From Mucilaginibacter sp. cycad4 (GTDB lineage: Bacteria > Bacteroidota > Bacteroidia > Sphingobacteriales > Sphingobacteriaceae), in assembly GCF_034263275.1 (NCBI RefSeq), contig NZ_CP139559.1, positions 3,658,001-3,722,000 on the forward strand: DNA of 64,000 nt. The letters are read 5' to 3'. The number at the start of each line of letters is the position of its first letter. Position 1 is the first letter of the stretch. Below, piece after piece: positions 10,123 to 17,305 of the stretch. The translations under genes were made by a program, and so were the position numbers. The notes under the pieces were generated by a model that saw nothing but the letters and a program-made list of their open reading frames with translations, did not search any database and was not told where the DNA came from.

Positions 10123-10864
10123 AGACGAATTAAAGGCCGCACGCTCGCTTGAAAATATTGTGCTGGAATTAAGGCCACATGCAAAAGTTATAGCAAAACT
10201 ACAGAGCGTTGAAAGCTCGGTCACCTATCTTTCAGAAAACAGGCAGCCCGACCTTATTTTTATGGATATCCAGCTTTCGGATGGTTTGTGTTTTGAGATC
10301 TTTAAATCGGTAAAGGTGTCCTGCCCTATTATTTTTTGTACCGCGTTTGATGAATACTCGTTAGAAGCCTTTAAGGCCAATAGTGTTGATTATGTGTTGA
10401 AACCTTTTTCAAAATCAGACATAGCTGATGCTTTTAAAAAGGTAGATGAACTGCGGAACTTTTTTCAGCGGGGGGCTCAGCCAGATATTACCAGCCTATT
10501 ATCACAGGTTACGCCTCCGGCAGGTAAAAAGAGCTTCCTGGTATTTAAGAACAATAAGTACATCACCGTGCTCACCAATAACATCGCTTTCTTCTATATC
10601 CGCAACGAACTATCAACCATCATGACTTTTGATCAGCAGGAGTATGTTGTTAACCAATCGCTCGACCAGATCAGCGGTCAGCTTTCGCCCGACCAGTTTT
10701 TTAGGCTGAACAGGCAATACATTGTAAACTTTAGTGCGATAAAGGAAGTTGAGCATTATTTTATGCGTAAGCTGTTTGTGAAACTGACAATTCCAACTCC
10801 GGAGAAACTCCTCATCAACAAAGAAAAAGCGCCGGTGTTTTTAAGCTGGCTCGAGAATAGGTAG
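10103..10864 (+). CDS. LytTR family response regulator
   Basis: DNA-binding partner of the preceding kinase. The receiver domain (about 1-120) has the acidic pair E7/D8, phosphoacceptor D55 in LIFMDIQLSD and the lysine of VDYVLKPFS. The LytTR DNA-binding domain occupies about 145-250, with FFRLNRQYIVNFSAIKEV. The gene begins 20 bp inside the kinase gene. LytTR proteins bind paired direct repeats; a 21-bp-spaced direct repeat occurs near the ohr gene at 15725-15756, but no link is shown. Length 253 residues is usual. Confidence 0.94.
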   Translation: MNIIIIEDELKAARSLENIVLELRPHAKVIAKLQSVESSVTYLSENRQPDLIFMDIQLSDGLCFEIFKSVKVSCPIIFCTAFDEYSLEAFKANSVDYVLKPFSKSDIADAFKKVDELRNFFQRGAQPDITSLLSQVTPPAGKKSFLVFKNNKYITVLTNNIAFFYIRNELSTIMTFDQQEYVVNQSLDQISGQLSPDQFFRLNRQYIVNFSAIKEVEHYFMRKLFVKLTIPTPEKLLINKEKAPVFLSWLENR

Positions 10865-10927
10865 TTCTAAGTCTTGAGTTCTAAGAGGCTGCTTAAAAAC
10901 AGTTAAATAAAACTACTATATCCTGCT

Positions 10928-10976
10928 CGTCATTGCGAGTATCCATCAGGAATCCCTGAAAAAAAATGAGATGACG
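10928..10976 (+). repeat. REP-2 palindrome at the left end of IS110 copy 1
   Basis: Begins CGTCATTGCGAGTATCCATC and closes with GATGACG. The same unit occurs inverted at 49984-50031 (GATGGATACTCGTATGACG), away from any IS, so this is a dispersed repeat and not only an IS end. The second IS copy carries it at 58748-58796. Confidence 0.75.
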
Positions 10977-11009
10977 TGCTTCGCGGTTAATGAAAGATAT
11001 TTGCCATTG

Positions 11010-11185
11010 AAAACAGGGCAAATTACACACCCCGTATAACCCTTGGGGTCCTTAGGAACCCGCTTGCGAGTTTGGGACTGTCACTTTTTGCAAGAAACAT
11101 TAAAGGGAACCACCAGCTGGCCGGCTGGTGGTTTACCACGCTTTTAAGCTTAGACTTTTTAAAGCGACAGAGTTTGCCCTGTTTT
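11010..11185 (+). ncRNA. Candidate IS110 bridge RNA (copy 1)
   Basis: The leader between the IS end and the transposase start is rich in structure and identical in both copies. Arms AAAACAGGGCAAA (11010-11022) and TTTGCCCTGTTTT (11173-11185) are perfect 13-bp complements closing a 176-nt segment. Inside are ACCCC/GGGGT around an 11-nt loop (about 11029-11060), AACCCGCTTGCGAGTT (a stem with one mismatch), and a perfect 10-bp hairpin AACCACCAGC/GCTGGTGGTT (11108-11133). IS110-group elements studied so far encode a guide RNA of about this size in the left non-coding end. Assignment here rests on position and structure only. Confidence 0.55.
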
Positions 11186-11198
11186 TATAACAAAAAAT

Positions 11199-12566
11199 AT
11201 GGGCAAAGCTAATCAAAACAAAAACAGGAAAAAGGCGGGAGCGCCGGTTGGTTCAAAAAAGATGTCTCAGTTCGGTGTTCTTTATCCCAGGTCAGCCGGG
11301 ATCGATGTAGGCAGCATGTTGATGGTTGTGTCCTATACCGATGCCCGGGATCAGATCCAGCTGGAAGAGTTTAACAGTTTTACCTCCAGTCTATATGAAT
11401 TAGCGGACCTGTTGCAAAGGGAAAAGGTAGAGATCGTAACGATGGAATCAACAGCCACTTATTGGATGCCCCTGCACAGTATCCTTGAATCCAGAGGGAT
11501 GAAGGTGGTGATGATCAATCCGAGCCATTACCGAAATGTATCGGCACGAAAAACGGACATTAATGATGCCGGGTGGCTGCATCAGCTGCTTACTCATGGT
11601 CTTTTACGGGAATCTCATATAGCCCCTGCCTGTTACCAGGACCTCAGGCAGTACATTCATGAAAGGCAGATCTGCCAGGATCAGAAAAGCGATACGCTCA
11701 ACAGGATCCAAAACATCCTGACTAAAATGAATATCAAGTTCCAGCACCTGATCAGCGATATTGAAGGCGTATCAGGAATAAAGCTATTGCGGCTGATTTG
11801 TTCAGGGATATCAGACCCTGAAGAACTGCTTTGCAGTATCGATCATAAACGGCTGAAAGCAGGCAGGGAGGAGTTACTGCGTTCTCTTGAGGGCGACTAC
11901 CGGGACAGCCTGATCCATATCCTTAGAGGCAGCCTGAAAGCCTATGACTTTTTAAAAGATCAGATGCTTTATTATGAGGAGCATATCGAACAAACGCTTA
12001 AGCTATTGGCGCCGGAGATCAAAAGTTCAAAGAAACAGGGCATGGTCCGCAAGAATCAATACCATATCAACCTGAAGGATTATTTATTGGCCATATTAGG
12101 GGTTGACCTGACAGCGGTAGAAGGACTGGACGAGATCGGCCTGTTAACGATCCTGGCCGTAACCGGGCCGGATATGGGCAAATGGCCCACCGCCGGTCAT
12201 TTCACAAGTTGGTTAAACCTGTCTCCCCGGCCCAAAATAACAGGAGGCAAACTGGTGGGCTATGAAAAACGGATCACCCACAATCCGGCAACACAAGCTT
12301 TCCGGCTGGCCGCCAATTGTCTCTGGCAAAGTAAAGGTCCTCTGGGACAGCAATACCGGAAGTTGGCTGCAACCAAAGGGAAGGCCAAAGCTATAAAGGC
12401 AGTGGCAAGGAAAATAGCGGTTATCTTCTATAAGATGGTGCTCAAACAGGAAGCCTACGACAGCAGCAAAGTTCAGCAGGATGTTGAGCTACAAAAGGCA
12501 AGAAAGATCGCTCGTCTGCGAAAAGAAGCGCAAAAACTTGGCCTTACTCTTCAAAATGCAGCTTGA
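11199..12566 (+). CDS. IS110-family transposase (DEDD recombinase), copy 1
   Basis: Recombinase that moves the element. The 455-residue protein has the N-terminal RuvC-like DEDD domain with D36 (SAGIDVGS), E83 (TMESTATYW), D120 and D123 (KTDINDAGWL), then a coiled middle part and the C-terminal Transposase_20 domain (about 300-400, with GKWPTAGHFTSWLNLSP and ITGGK). The protein is identical to that of copy 2; three silent third-position changes in consecutive codons (12224, 12227, 12230) separate the genes. The reading frame is intact, so it may be active. Non-coding DNA is mostly 5' of the gene, as in the IS110 rather than the IS1111 subgroup. Confidence 0.97.
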   Translation: MGKANQNKNRKKAGAPVGSKKMSQFGVLYPRSAGIDVGSMLMVVSYTDARDQIQLEEFNSFTSSLYELADLLQREKVEIVTMESTATYWMPLHSILESRGMKVVMINPSHYRNVSARKTDINDAGWLHQLLTHGLLRESHIAPACYQDLRQYIHERQICQDQKSDTLNRIQNILTKMNIKFQHLISDIEGVSGIKLLRLICSGISDPEELLCSIDHKRLKAGREELLRSLEGDYRDSLIHILRGSLKAYDFLKDQMLYYEEHIEQTLKLLAPEIKSSKKQGMVRKNQYHINLKDYLLAILGVDLTAVEGLDEIGLLTILAVTGPDMGKWPTAGHFTSWLNLSPRPKITGGKLVGYEKRITHNPATQAFRLAANCLWQSKGPLGQQYRKLAATKGKAKAIKAVARKIAVIFYKMVLKQEAYDSSKVQQDVELQKARKIARLRKEAQKLGLTLQNAA

Positions 12567-12586
12567 TTATGAAATACTTACATGCA

Positions 12587-12681
12587 CGTCATTATAAGGT
12601 ACGAAGCAATCCCCTACTTTACAGGGCGGACTTGCATAGCTCCTCTGCCTATTGGCGATTGCTTCGTACCTCGCAATGACG
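12587..12681. repeat. REP-1 hairpin following IS110 copy 1
   Basis: Left arm CGTCATTATAAGGTACGAAG with CAATC and right arm GATTGCTTCGTACCTCGCAA with TGACG form an imperfect inverted repeat around a loop of about 45 bp. The same arms recur at 27737-27830, 49672-49800 and several times at 60407-61264. This is a Bacteroidota-type REP-like dispersed repeat. Confidence 0.85.
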
Positions 12682-12834
12682 GCTTCTATATGGTCGTAAG
12701 CGGCCTCTAAGTATCAGAAAAAACTTTTGACTTAAGACTTCCGACTTAGAACTTTCGACTCAAACAATGCCCAACTGAACTATATAAATGTCCGGTTGGG
12801 CTTTTTTGTGCTGTTTTCGCTGCCGGTTGCAGCA

Positions 12835-12842
12835 TAATTTTG
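12835..12842 (+). promoter_or_regulatory. Candidate -7 promoter element for the DUF1223 gene
   Basis: TAATTTTG fits TAnnTTTG and lies 23 bp before the ATG at 12865, giving a short leader. No clear -33 element is seen. Confidence 0.45.
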
Positions 12843-12864
12843 ATATAAATAAAAATCAAAAGAT

Positions 12865-13665
12865 ATGCAATCGTTCAAAATTTTAAGCTTCTGCGTTGGT
12901 GCTGTTGCACTGGCGCTCGCTACCGCCGCGTATGCCAACCGTAAAATAAATACTGCTAAAACAGTAAACACCGGCACTCCCGGAAAAGGTTTTGCTTTGG
13001 TTGAATTGTTCACTTCAGAAGGATGCTCGAGCTGCCCTCCGGCCGATGAACTACTCGCTAAAATCCAAAAAGAAACCCAGGGCAAACCCGTTTATATCCT
13101 GGCTTACCACGTTGACTACTGGAACAGCCTTGGCTGGAAAGATGTGTTTAGCCATGCCATGTTTTCAAAACGTCAAAAGGAGTACAGCTACTATTTAAAC
13201 GCCCAGGTTTATACACCGCAGGTTGTTGTTAATGGTAAAACGGAGATGGTAGGCTCGGATGAACCCGTGCTTCGCGAAGCTATTTCTGGCGCTTTGGCAA
13301 TTGTTCAGACAGCACAGGTTTCTTTACAGGCACAACAAAACGGCGATAAGCTAACTGTAAATTACGAACTAACCGGAGGTTCAACCAACCAGCAATTGCT
13401 GATTGCAGTTGTACAAAAAACGGCTATAAGCAAAGTAGACCGCGGCGAAAACAGCGGCAGGACTTTATCGCACGCCCAAATAGTGCGCGACTTAAAAACA
13501 GTTGCCTTAAACCAGGCAAAAAAAGGTCAAACTACCATCAACTTACCTAAAGGTTTTGCTCCGCAGGGCTGGGAAGTGGTAGGCTTTATTCAAGACAAAG
13601 CAAACGGCGAAATTTTAACTGCTACAAAAATGGCTTTAAATAGTGGTGCGGTGGCTAAAATATAA
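12865..13665 (+). CDS. DUF1223 secreted thioredoxin-like protein
   Basis: A periplasmic protein of the DUF1223 (PF06764) family with a thioredoxin-like fold; function unknown, probably redox-related. Signal peptide at about 1-24 (ending TAAYAN). The body starts with ALVELFTSEGCSSCPPADEL, whose C54-x2-C57 pair is in the thioredoxin active-site position, followed by YHVDYWNSLGWKD and YTPQVVVNG, all typical of the family. 266 residues, normal length. A small secreted-peptide gene follows 20 bp downstream and may be co-transcribed. Confidence 0.9.
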   Translation: MQSFKILSFCVGAVALALATAAYANRKINTAKTVNTGTPGKGFALVELFTSEGCSSCPPADELLAKIQKETQGKPVYILAYHVDYWNSLGWKDVFSHAMFSKRQKEYSYYLNAQVYTPQVVVNGKTEMVGSDEPVLREAISGALAIVQTAQVSLQAQQNGDKLTVNYELTGGSTNQQLLIAVVQKTAISKVDRGENSGRTLSHAQIVRDLKTVALNQAKKGQTTINLPKGFAPQGWEVVGFIQDKANGEILTATKMALNSGAVAKI

Positions 13666-13685
13666 CAAACTCAAATTAAAAGATC

Positions 13686-13838
13686 ATGACCAAATTGAAG
13701 CAAGGCCGGTTACTGATGGGCTTCCTGTCACTGTTCTCATTATCATTTCTTACAAGGGCGCCATTTGAACGTAACCCTCAGGATTGTGAAATGATCTGCG
13801 TTCCGGGAAGAAAGAAAAAACCGGCAGAGAATAATTAA
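13686..13838 (+). CDS. Small secreted peptide of 50 residues, unknown function
   Basis: ATG at 13686 opens a 51-codon frame ending TAA at 13836-13838. The product begins MTKLKQGRLLMGFLSLFSLS, a basic start and hydrophobic core that look like a signal sequence or membrane anchor, then a short tail with two cysteines (DCEMICVPG) and a KKK run. It sits 20 bp after the DUF1223 gene, which carries a CxxC motif, and before a strong hairpin, so it is likely the last gene of that unit. I do not recognise a family; the call as a gene rests on position, length and signal-like start. Confidence 0.6.
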   Translation: MTKLKQGRLLMGFLSLFSLSFLTRAPFERNPQDCEMICVPGRKKKPAENN

Positions 13839-13851
13839 CCAATTTCAATAT

Positions 13852-13887
13852 AACCATTACGGCCCGTTTTATCGGGCCGTAATGGTT
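13852..13887 (+). terminator. Perfect 15-bp hairpin, probable terminator
   Basis: AACCATTACGGCCCG (13852-13866) pairs perfectly with CGGGCCGTAATGGTT (13873-13887) around a TTTTAT loop. It is 13 bp after the small peptide stop. The T-run after the stem is weak, so it could also be a processing or regulatory stem ahead of the gene at 13902. Confidence 0.65.
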
Positions 13888-13901
13888 TAAACTTATACAA
13901 A

Positions 13902-14324
13902 ATGAAAAAGCTACTGTTAATTGCCATCACTACATTTTGCAGCCTTGGCGCTTATGCCCAGGCGAATCAATTAAACTGTACCGAACAGGCACTGACTTTT
14001 AAAATAAGCCTGCCTGCGGGAGGTCACAGCCCTTCATCTAAAATTGGCCGCTTTGATCCGGCCCAAATCTCAACGGGATTTAGGTTGCCTATCGGTAGTA
14101 CTGCTAAACAAACCCAACCGGAAACTAACGTTCCTCCCGGTTTTGAAAAAGCGTTTGGCCAGGCAGACGCTTATCCTTCAACAAATATACCCCTGCCTAA
14201 AAAGATGACATTTCCATACTCAAAAATAAATACTGTAACAGGTAAATTTACCTGTACAACCTATGATCATTTTAAACTATTGCCAATGCCGGCTATAGGC
14301 ACCTTAACGCCGCTTTTAAACTAA
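13902..14324 (+). CDS. Secreted protein of unknown function
   Basis: 140 residues starting MKKLLLIAITTFCSLGAYAQ, a clear signal peptide with an AYAQ cleavage site. The mature part is rich in proline, glycine and threonine (LPAGGHSPSSKIG, ETNVPPGFEKAFGQADAYP) and ends with a two-cysteine-free hydrophobic tail; I see no known domain. It lies just after a hairpin and 28 bp before the UPF0173 hydrolase gene, so it may share a transcript with that. Likely real because of the signal peptide and normal codon use. Confidence 0.7.
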   Translation: MKKLLLIAITTFCSLGAYAQANQLNCTEQALTFKISLPAGGHSPSSKIGRFDPAQISTGFRLPIGSTAKQTQPETNVPPGFEKAFGQADAYPSTNIPLPKKMTFPYSKINTVTGKFTCTTYDHFKLLPMPAIGTLTPLLN

Positions 14325-14352
14325 TCATCATTAAACATAAAAAACCAAACCA

Positions 14353-15033
14353 ATGAAAATCAACTATTACGGTCACTCATGCTTCTCGGTGATTGCCGGG
14401 GGTAAACACATTCTGTTTGATCCCTTTATTACAGGCAACGATTTAGCTAAAGACATCAACATTGATGAAATTAAAGCCGATTACATTTTTGTATCGCACG
14501 GTCATTATGATCATGTTTTGGATGTGGAAACTATAGCAAACCGCACAGGAGCCATGGTTGTGGGCATTTTTGAAGTATATGATTACTTCAGCAAGAAAGG
14601 TGTTAAAAATGTACATCCGCTAAACCCCGGAGGTAAGGTGACCTTTGATTTTGGTACTGCGAAATCATTCATTGCCCAGCACTCGGCCAGCTTTCCGGAT
14701 GGCAGCTATGCCGGTGTGGCCTGCGGTTATGCTTTAAAGACCGACGATGGCAATCTTTACTATAGCGGCGATACCGGTTTTACCCTTGACATGGGCCTGG
14801 TAGCCAGCTGGGTTGATCTTGATTTGGCGGTTTTCCCGATAGGCGATGTTTTAACCATGGGTATTGATGACGCCATTGAAGCGGCAAAGCTTGTTAAGGC
14901 CGATAAGGTTTTAGGCGTTCATTACGACACCTTTGGTTTTATTAAAATAGATAAAAATGAGGCTGTTAAACAATTTGAACAGGCCGGATTGAAATTATTT
15001 TTACCGGCTATAGGCGAGAGCATAGATATTTGA
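14353..15033 (+). CDS. UPF0173-type metal-dependent hydrolase (metallo-beta-lactamase fold)
   Basis: A cytoplasmic metallo-beta-lactamase-fold hydrolase of unknown substrate. The metal-binding motif HGHYDH occupies residues 49-54 (VSHGHYDHVLD), with the further ligand regions IAQHSASF, YSGDTGFT and LGVHYDTFGF in the expected order. 226 residues, the usual length for UPF0173. It starts 28 bp after the secreted protein gene. A strong bidirectional terminator lies between it and the convergent ohr gene. Confidence 0.92.
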   Translation: MKINYYGHSCFSVIAGGKHILFDPFITGNDLAKDINIDEIKADYIFVSHGHYDHVLDVETIANRTGAMVVGIFEVYDYFSKKGVKNVHPLNPGGKVTFDFGTAKSFIAQHSASFPDGSYAGVACGYALKTDDGNLYYSGDTGFTLDMGLVASWVDLDLAVFPIGDVLTMGIDDAIEAAKLVKADKVLGVHYDTFGFIKIDKNEAVKQFEQAGLKLFLPAIGESIDI

Positions 15034-15085
15034 GCGGCATAAACATTTTGTTATCACGTGAAAATGAAATAACAAAGCCGAAGAA

Positions 15086-15130
15086 AGCAAAAGGCCTGCT
15101 TCAATTAAATTGAAGCAGGCCTTTTTTGCT
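15086..15130. terminator. Bidirectional intrinsic terminator
   Basis: AAGGCCTGCTTCAAT (15091-15105) and ATTGAAGCAGGCCTT (15109-15123) form a perfect 15-bp stem with a 3-nt loop, followed by TTTT on the plus strand and by a T-rich stretch on the minus strand. It lies between convergent genes (UPF0173 hydrolase and Ohr). Confidence 0.88.
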
Positions 15131-15166
15131 TTTCAAAAGTACCCCCTTTAGGGGGCGGAGGGGGCT

Positions 15167-15643
15167 TTACACCAGGTTAATTTCAACGTTGATGTTACCA
15201 TAAGTTAATTTTGAATAAGGACATGTTTGATGCGCTTCTTCTACCAATGCTTTGGCAACTTCCACATCCAGACCTGGTAAGCTTACGTTTAAACGGGCCT
15301 GTAAAAAGTAAGCCCCGGTAGTAATACCCAAATCCACTTCGGCATCAATAGCCAGTTCGGCAGGGAGGGCAATCCTTTTTTTAGCAGCAGCAATGCCGAT
15401 AGCGCCTTCAAAACAAGCCGACCAGCCTGCAGCAAATAGTTGTTCGGGATTGGTACCAGGTTTAGGAGTTCCGGGAGTTGAATGTTTGATATCCAACTGG
15501 CCATCGGTACTAACAGACGAACCACCATCACGACCACCTACGGTACGTACTTTACCGGTATATAATACTTTGTCGATTTTATTAGCTGAGATATCTTCGA
15601 TAACCTTGATCTTATTGATAACTGAATCTTTAATAGTTTCCAT
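15167..15643 (-). CDS. Organic hydroperoxide resistance protein, Ohr subfamily of OsmC
   Basis: Cytoplasmic thiol peroxidase that reduces organic hydroperoxides. The two redox-active cysteines are C77 (GWSACFEGAI) and C141 (HQTCPYSK), with the family motif TNPEQLFAAGW before the first. 158 residues; Ohr proteins are usually about 140, so the N-terminus is slightly long. A -7 element and a pair of direct repeats lie upstream (separate entries). Assignment to Ohr rather than OsmC rests on the spacing and sequence around both cysteines. Confidence 0.93.
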   Translation of the reverse strand: METIKDSVINKIKVIEDISANKIDKVLYTGKVRTVGGRDGGSSVSTDGQLDIKHSTPGTPKPGTNPEQLFAAGWSACFEGAIGIAAAKKRIALPAELAIDAEVDLGITTGAYFLQARLNVSLPGLDVEVAKALVEEAHQTCPYSKLTYGNINVEINLV

Positions 15644-15681
15644 TGTGTTATTTATTTAAATAATTTTTGTTTTTGTATGCT

Positions 15682-15689
15682 CAAAGATA
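15682..15689 (-). promoter_or_regulatory. Candidate -7 promoter element for ohr
   Basis: Plus strand CAAAGATA is TATCTTTG on the minus strand, an exact TAnnTTTG match, 39 bp before the ohr start codon. Confidence 0.5.
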
Positions 15690-15724
15690 CCCTGATATCG
15701 GCCGCAGACCTATCACTAACTATG

Positions 15725-15756
15725 TGAACCGGACAAGCCATATCATGAACCGGACA
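15725..15756. promoter_or_regulatory. Tandem 11-bp direct repeat spaced 21 bp, candidate activator site
   Basis: TGAACCGGACA occurs at 15725-15735 and again at 15746-15756. The 21-bp period is two turns of the helix, typical for head-to-tail regulator dimers. It lies about 36 bp beyond the ohr -7 element, where an activator could act on ohr, and about 130 bp before the deacetylase gene. Confidence 0.5.
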
Positions 15757-15812
15757 TTCTTAAAGCCGAAAATTCAATCCCCAAAATGAAATTATCAGTT
15801 TTTTGAAAGATG

Positions 15813-15845
15813 CTGTTTCAATTGACAACCCGCCAATTGAAACAG
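15813..15845. promoter_or_regulatory. Perfect 12-bp inverted repeat before the deacetylase gene
   Basis: CTGTTTCAATTG (15813-15824) and CAATTGAAACAG (15834-15845) are perfect complements with a 9-bp spacer, 42 bp before the ATG at 15888. It could be an operator or a leader hairpin. Confidence 0.5.
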
Positions 15846-15887
15846 TAATATTACTTTGTAAATTAATTTAAAAAGTTAATTTTAATC

Positions 15888-17228
15888 ATGCTAACCACCA
15901 ATCATAAACCACTTAAAACACTGCTGCTCACGGCACTTATAGGCTTGCGATGCCTGCAAAGCAGTGCCCAAACCAAATCCGGCACAACCGAAATAACCAA
16001 ATGGCAATACGGTAAAACCGGCGCCGTTTCCCTTACTTATGATGACGGCTCCATGAACCAGTTCAGAAAAGCCCTGCCCGTAATGGAACGCCTGAAAATG
16101 CCGGCTACCTTTTTTATCATTACCGGGTCCATACCCGGATCCAAATACCATGGGAGATTTATTGGCCGCCCGGTAAAGGAGATTATCAAAGAATCGGCTA
16201 CGATACCTACCAATGATCAAAATTTTTTTGAGCGATGCTCGGCCGCAGGATATTTAGGTTATATGGGTACTATCGCCTCGCATACGCAGGCCGGAAGTTT
16301 GTACGATAGCGGTAAAAAGGAAAAAGCTTTTAAAGTGCTTGATGATATTTATGCCAAAGCCCGCAACGGCGAATTGAAATCGGGTTACGAACCTAACGAC
16401 GAGTTTAAACAATCCATTGGCTCAACCTGGGATGATTTCAGGAAGGATGCTGCCAAAGGTTATGAGTTTGCCAGTCATTCCATTACCCATCCCAGCATGC
16501 CCGGACTTGACGAGCCCAACCTGCTTTGGGAACTGGAAAAAAGCAAGGCCGATATCCTGGCCCAGCTTGGCCCAAAACATACCTTTTCGGCAGAGTGCCC
16601 TTACGGTTTTGAAAACGACCGGGTAATGAGCTATGCCCTGAAAACCTATCCGGCCCTGCGCAACCGAATGCCCGAGCCCTGGCTAAAGGAAATTGATCGC
16701 GCCAGCAAACAAACACCGGGCTCAACAGATAAAGATTATATTCAATGGCAACGCGGGGCAACTACCAAAACTCCGCTGCCTGTGATGAAGCTTTGGGTTG
16801 ATACCGCGCTTAACCATACCGATACCTGGCTGGTACTGGTTTTTCACGGGATTGATGGCATGGGCTACGAGGCCCTGCCCAGCACCTTGCTCGACGAATA
16901 TTTTCAATACATCAAAAGCAAAAACGATAAGCTTTGGGTAGCCACCTTTGGCGATGTAACCCGGTACATGCGTGAGCGCGAACATGGCAAAGCTGTGGCC
17001 TCGGTGGTGGGCAGCAGTATTCAGGTTAAGGTAAGCCATAACCTCGACAGTAAAATGTATTATCTGCCGGTAACCCTAAAAACCTATGTATCATCTAACT
17101 GGACAAGCGCAATGGTTACCCAGGGCAAAAAAAGCAAAAAGGTAAATACCGCTAAAGATGGGCAAGGAACTTATGTGCTATATCAAGCGCAGCCGAACGA
17201 GGGGATGGTGACACTGAAAAAGGGATAA
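15888..17228 (+). CDS. Secreted polysaccharide deacetylase family protein (NodB domain)
   Basis: Probably removes acetyl groups from an extracytoplasmic polysaccharide. Signal peptide at about 1-28 (ending SSAQ). The NodB domain starts near residue 45 with SLTYDDGSMNQF (D52/D53 in the catalytic and metal positions), the metal histidines H197 and H201 in ASHSITHPSMP, then AECPYGFEND and VLVFHGIDGMG. A long insertion (about 85-180) separates the first two motifs. A beta-rich tail of about 80 residues follows the catalytic domain. 446 residues. A hairpin terminates it against the convergent hmp gene. Substrate unknown. Confidence 0.88.
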   Translation: MLTTNHKPLKTLLLTALIGLRCLQSSAQTKSGTTEITKWQYGKTGAVSLTYDDGSMNQFRKALPVMERLKMPATFFIITGSIPGSKYHGRFIGRPVKEIIKESATIPTNDQNFFERCSAAGYLGYMGTIASHTQAGSLYDSGKKEKAFKVLDDIYAKARNGELKSGYEPNDEFKQSIGSTWDDFRKDAAKGYEFASHSITHPSMPGLDEPNLLWELEKSKADILAQLGPKHTFSAECPYGFENDRVMSYALKTYPALRNRMPEPWLKEIDRASKQTPGSTDKDYIQWQRGATTKTPLPVMKLWVDTALNHTDTWLVLVFHGIDGMGYEALPSTLLDEYFQYIKSKNDKLWVATFGDVTRYMREREHGKAVASVVGSSIQVKVSHNLDSKMYYLPVTLKTYVSSNWTSAMVTQGKKSKKVNTAKDGQGTYVLYQAQPNEGMVTLKKG

Positions 17229-17242
17229 TTACATTGGATCGT

Positions 17243-17295
17243 TATTTCGTGCTGAAATAGCCTTGTATAAATACGGCTTACTTCAGCACGAAATA
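17243..17295. terminator. Inverted repeat between convergent genes, probable terminator
   Basis: TATTTCGTGCTGAA (17243-17256) pairs with TTCAGCACGAAATA (17282-17295) around a 25-bp loop. It lies between the stops of the deacetylase and hmp genes. Not followed by a long T-run. Confidence 0.6.
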
Positions 17296-17305
17296 GCAAT
17301 TCCCT

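Larger units (their letters stand above)
10928..12599 (+). mobile_element. IS110-family insertion sequence, copy 1
   Basis: The 1,672 bp from 10928 to 12599 match 58748-60419 base for base by eye except for three substitutions at 12224, 12227 and 12230. Flanking DNA differs outside. There are no terminal inverted repeats, as expected for IS110. The true ends may lie inside these limits, because both copies begin in a REP-2 palindrome (10928-10976) and end at a REP-1 arm (from 12587), so shared flanks could be target rather than element. Contents: a 5' structured leader, the transposase gene, and about 30 bp of 3' DNA. Confidence 0.9.

Noticed and set aside
11199..12566. IS110 read as a composite transposon with terminal inverted repeats
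   Set aside because: No terminal inverted repeats are present; IS110 elements lack them. The palindromes at the ends are dispersed REP units.
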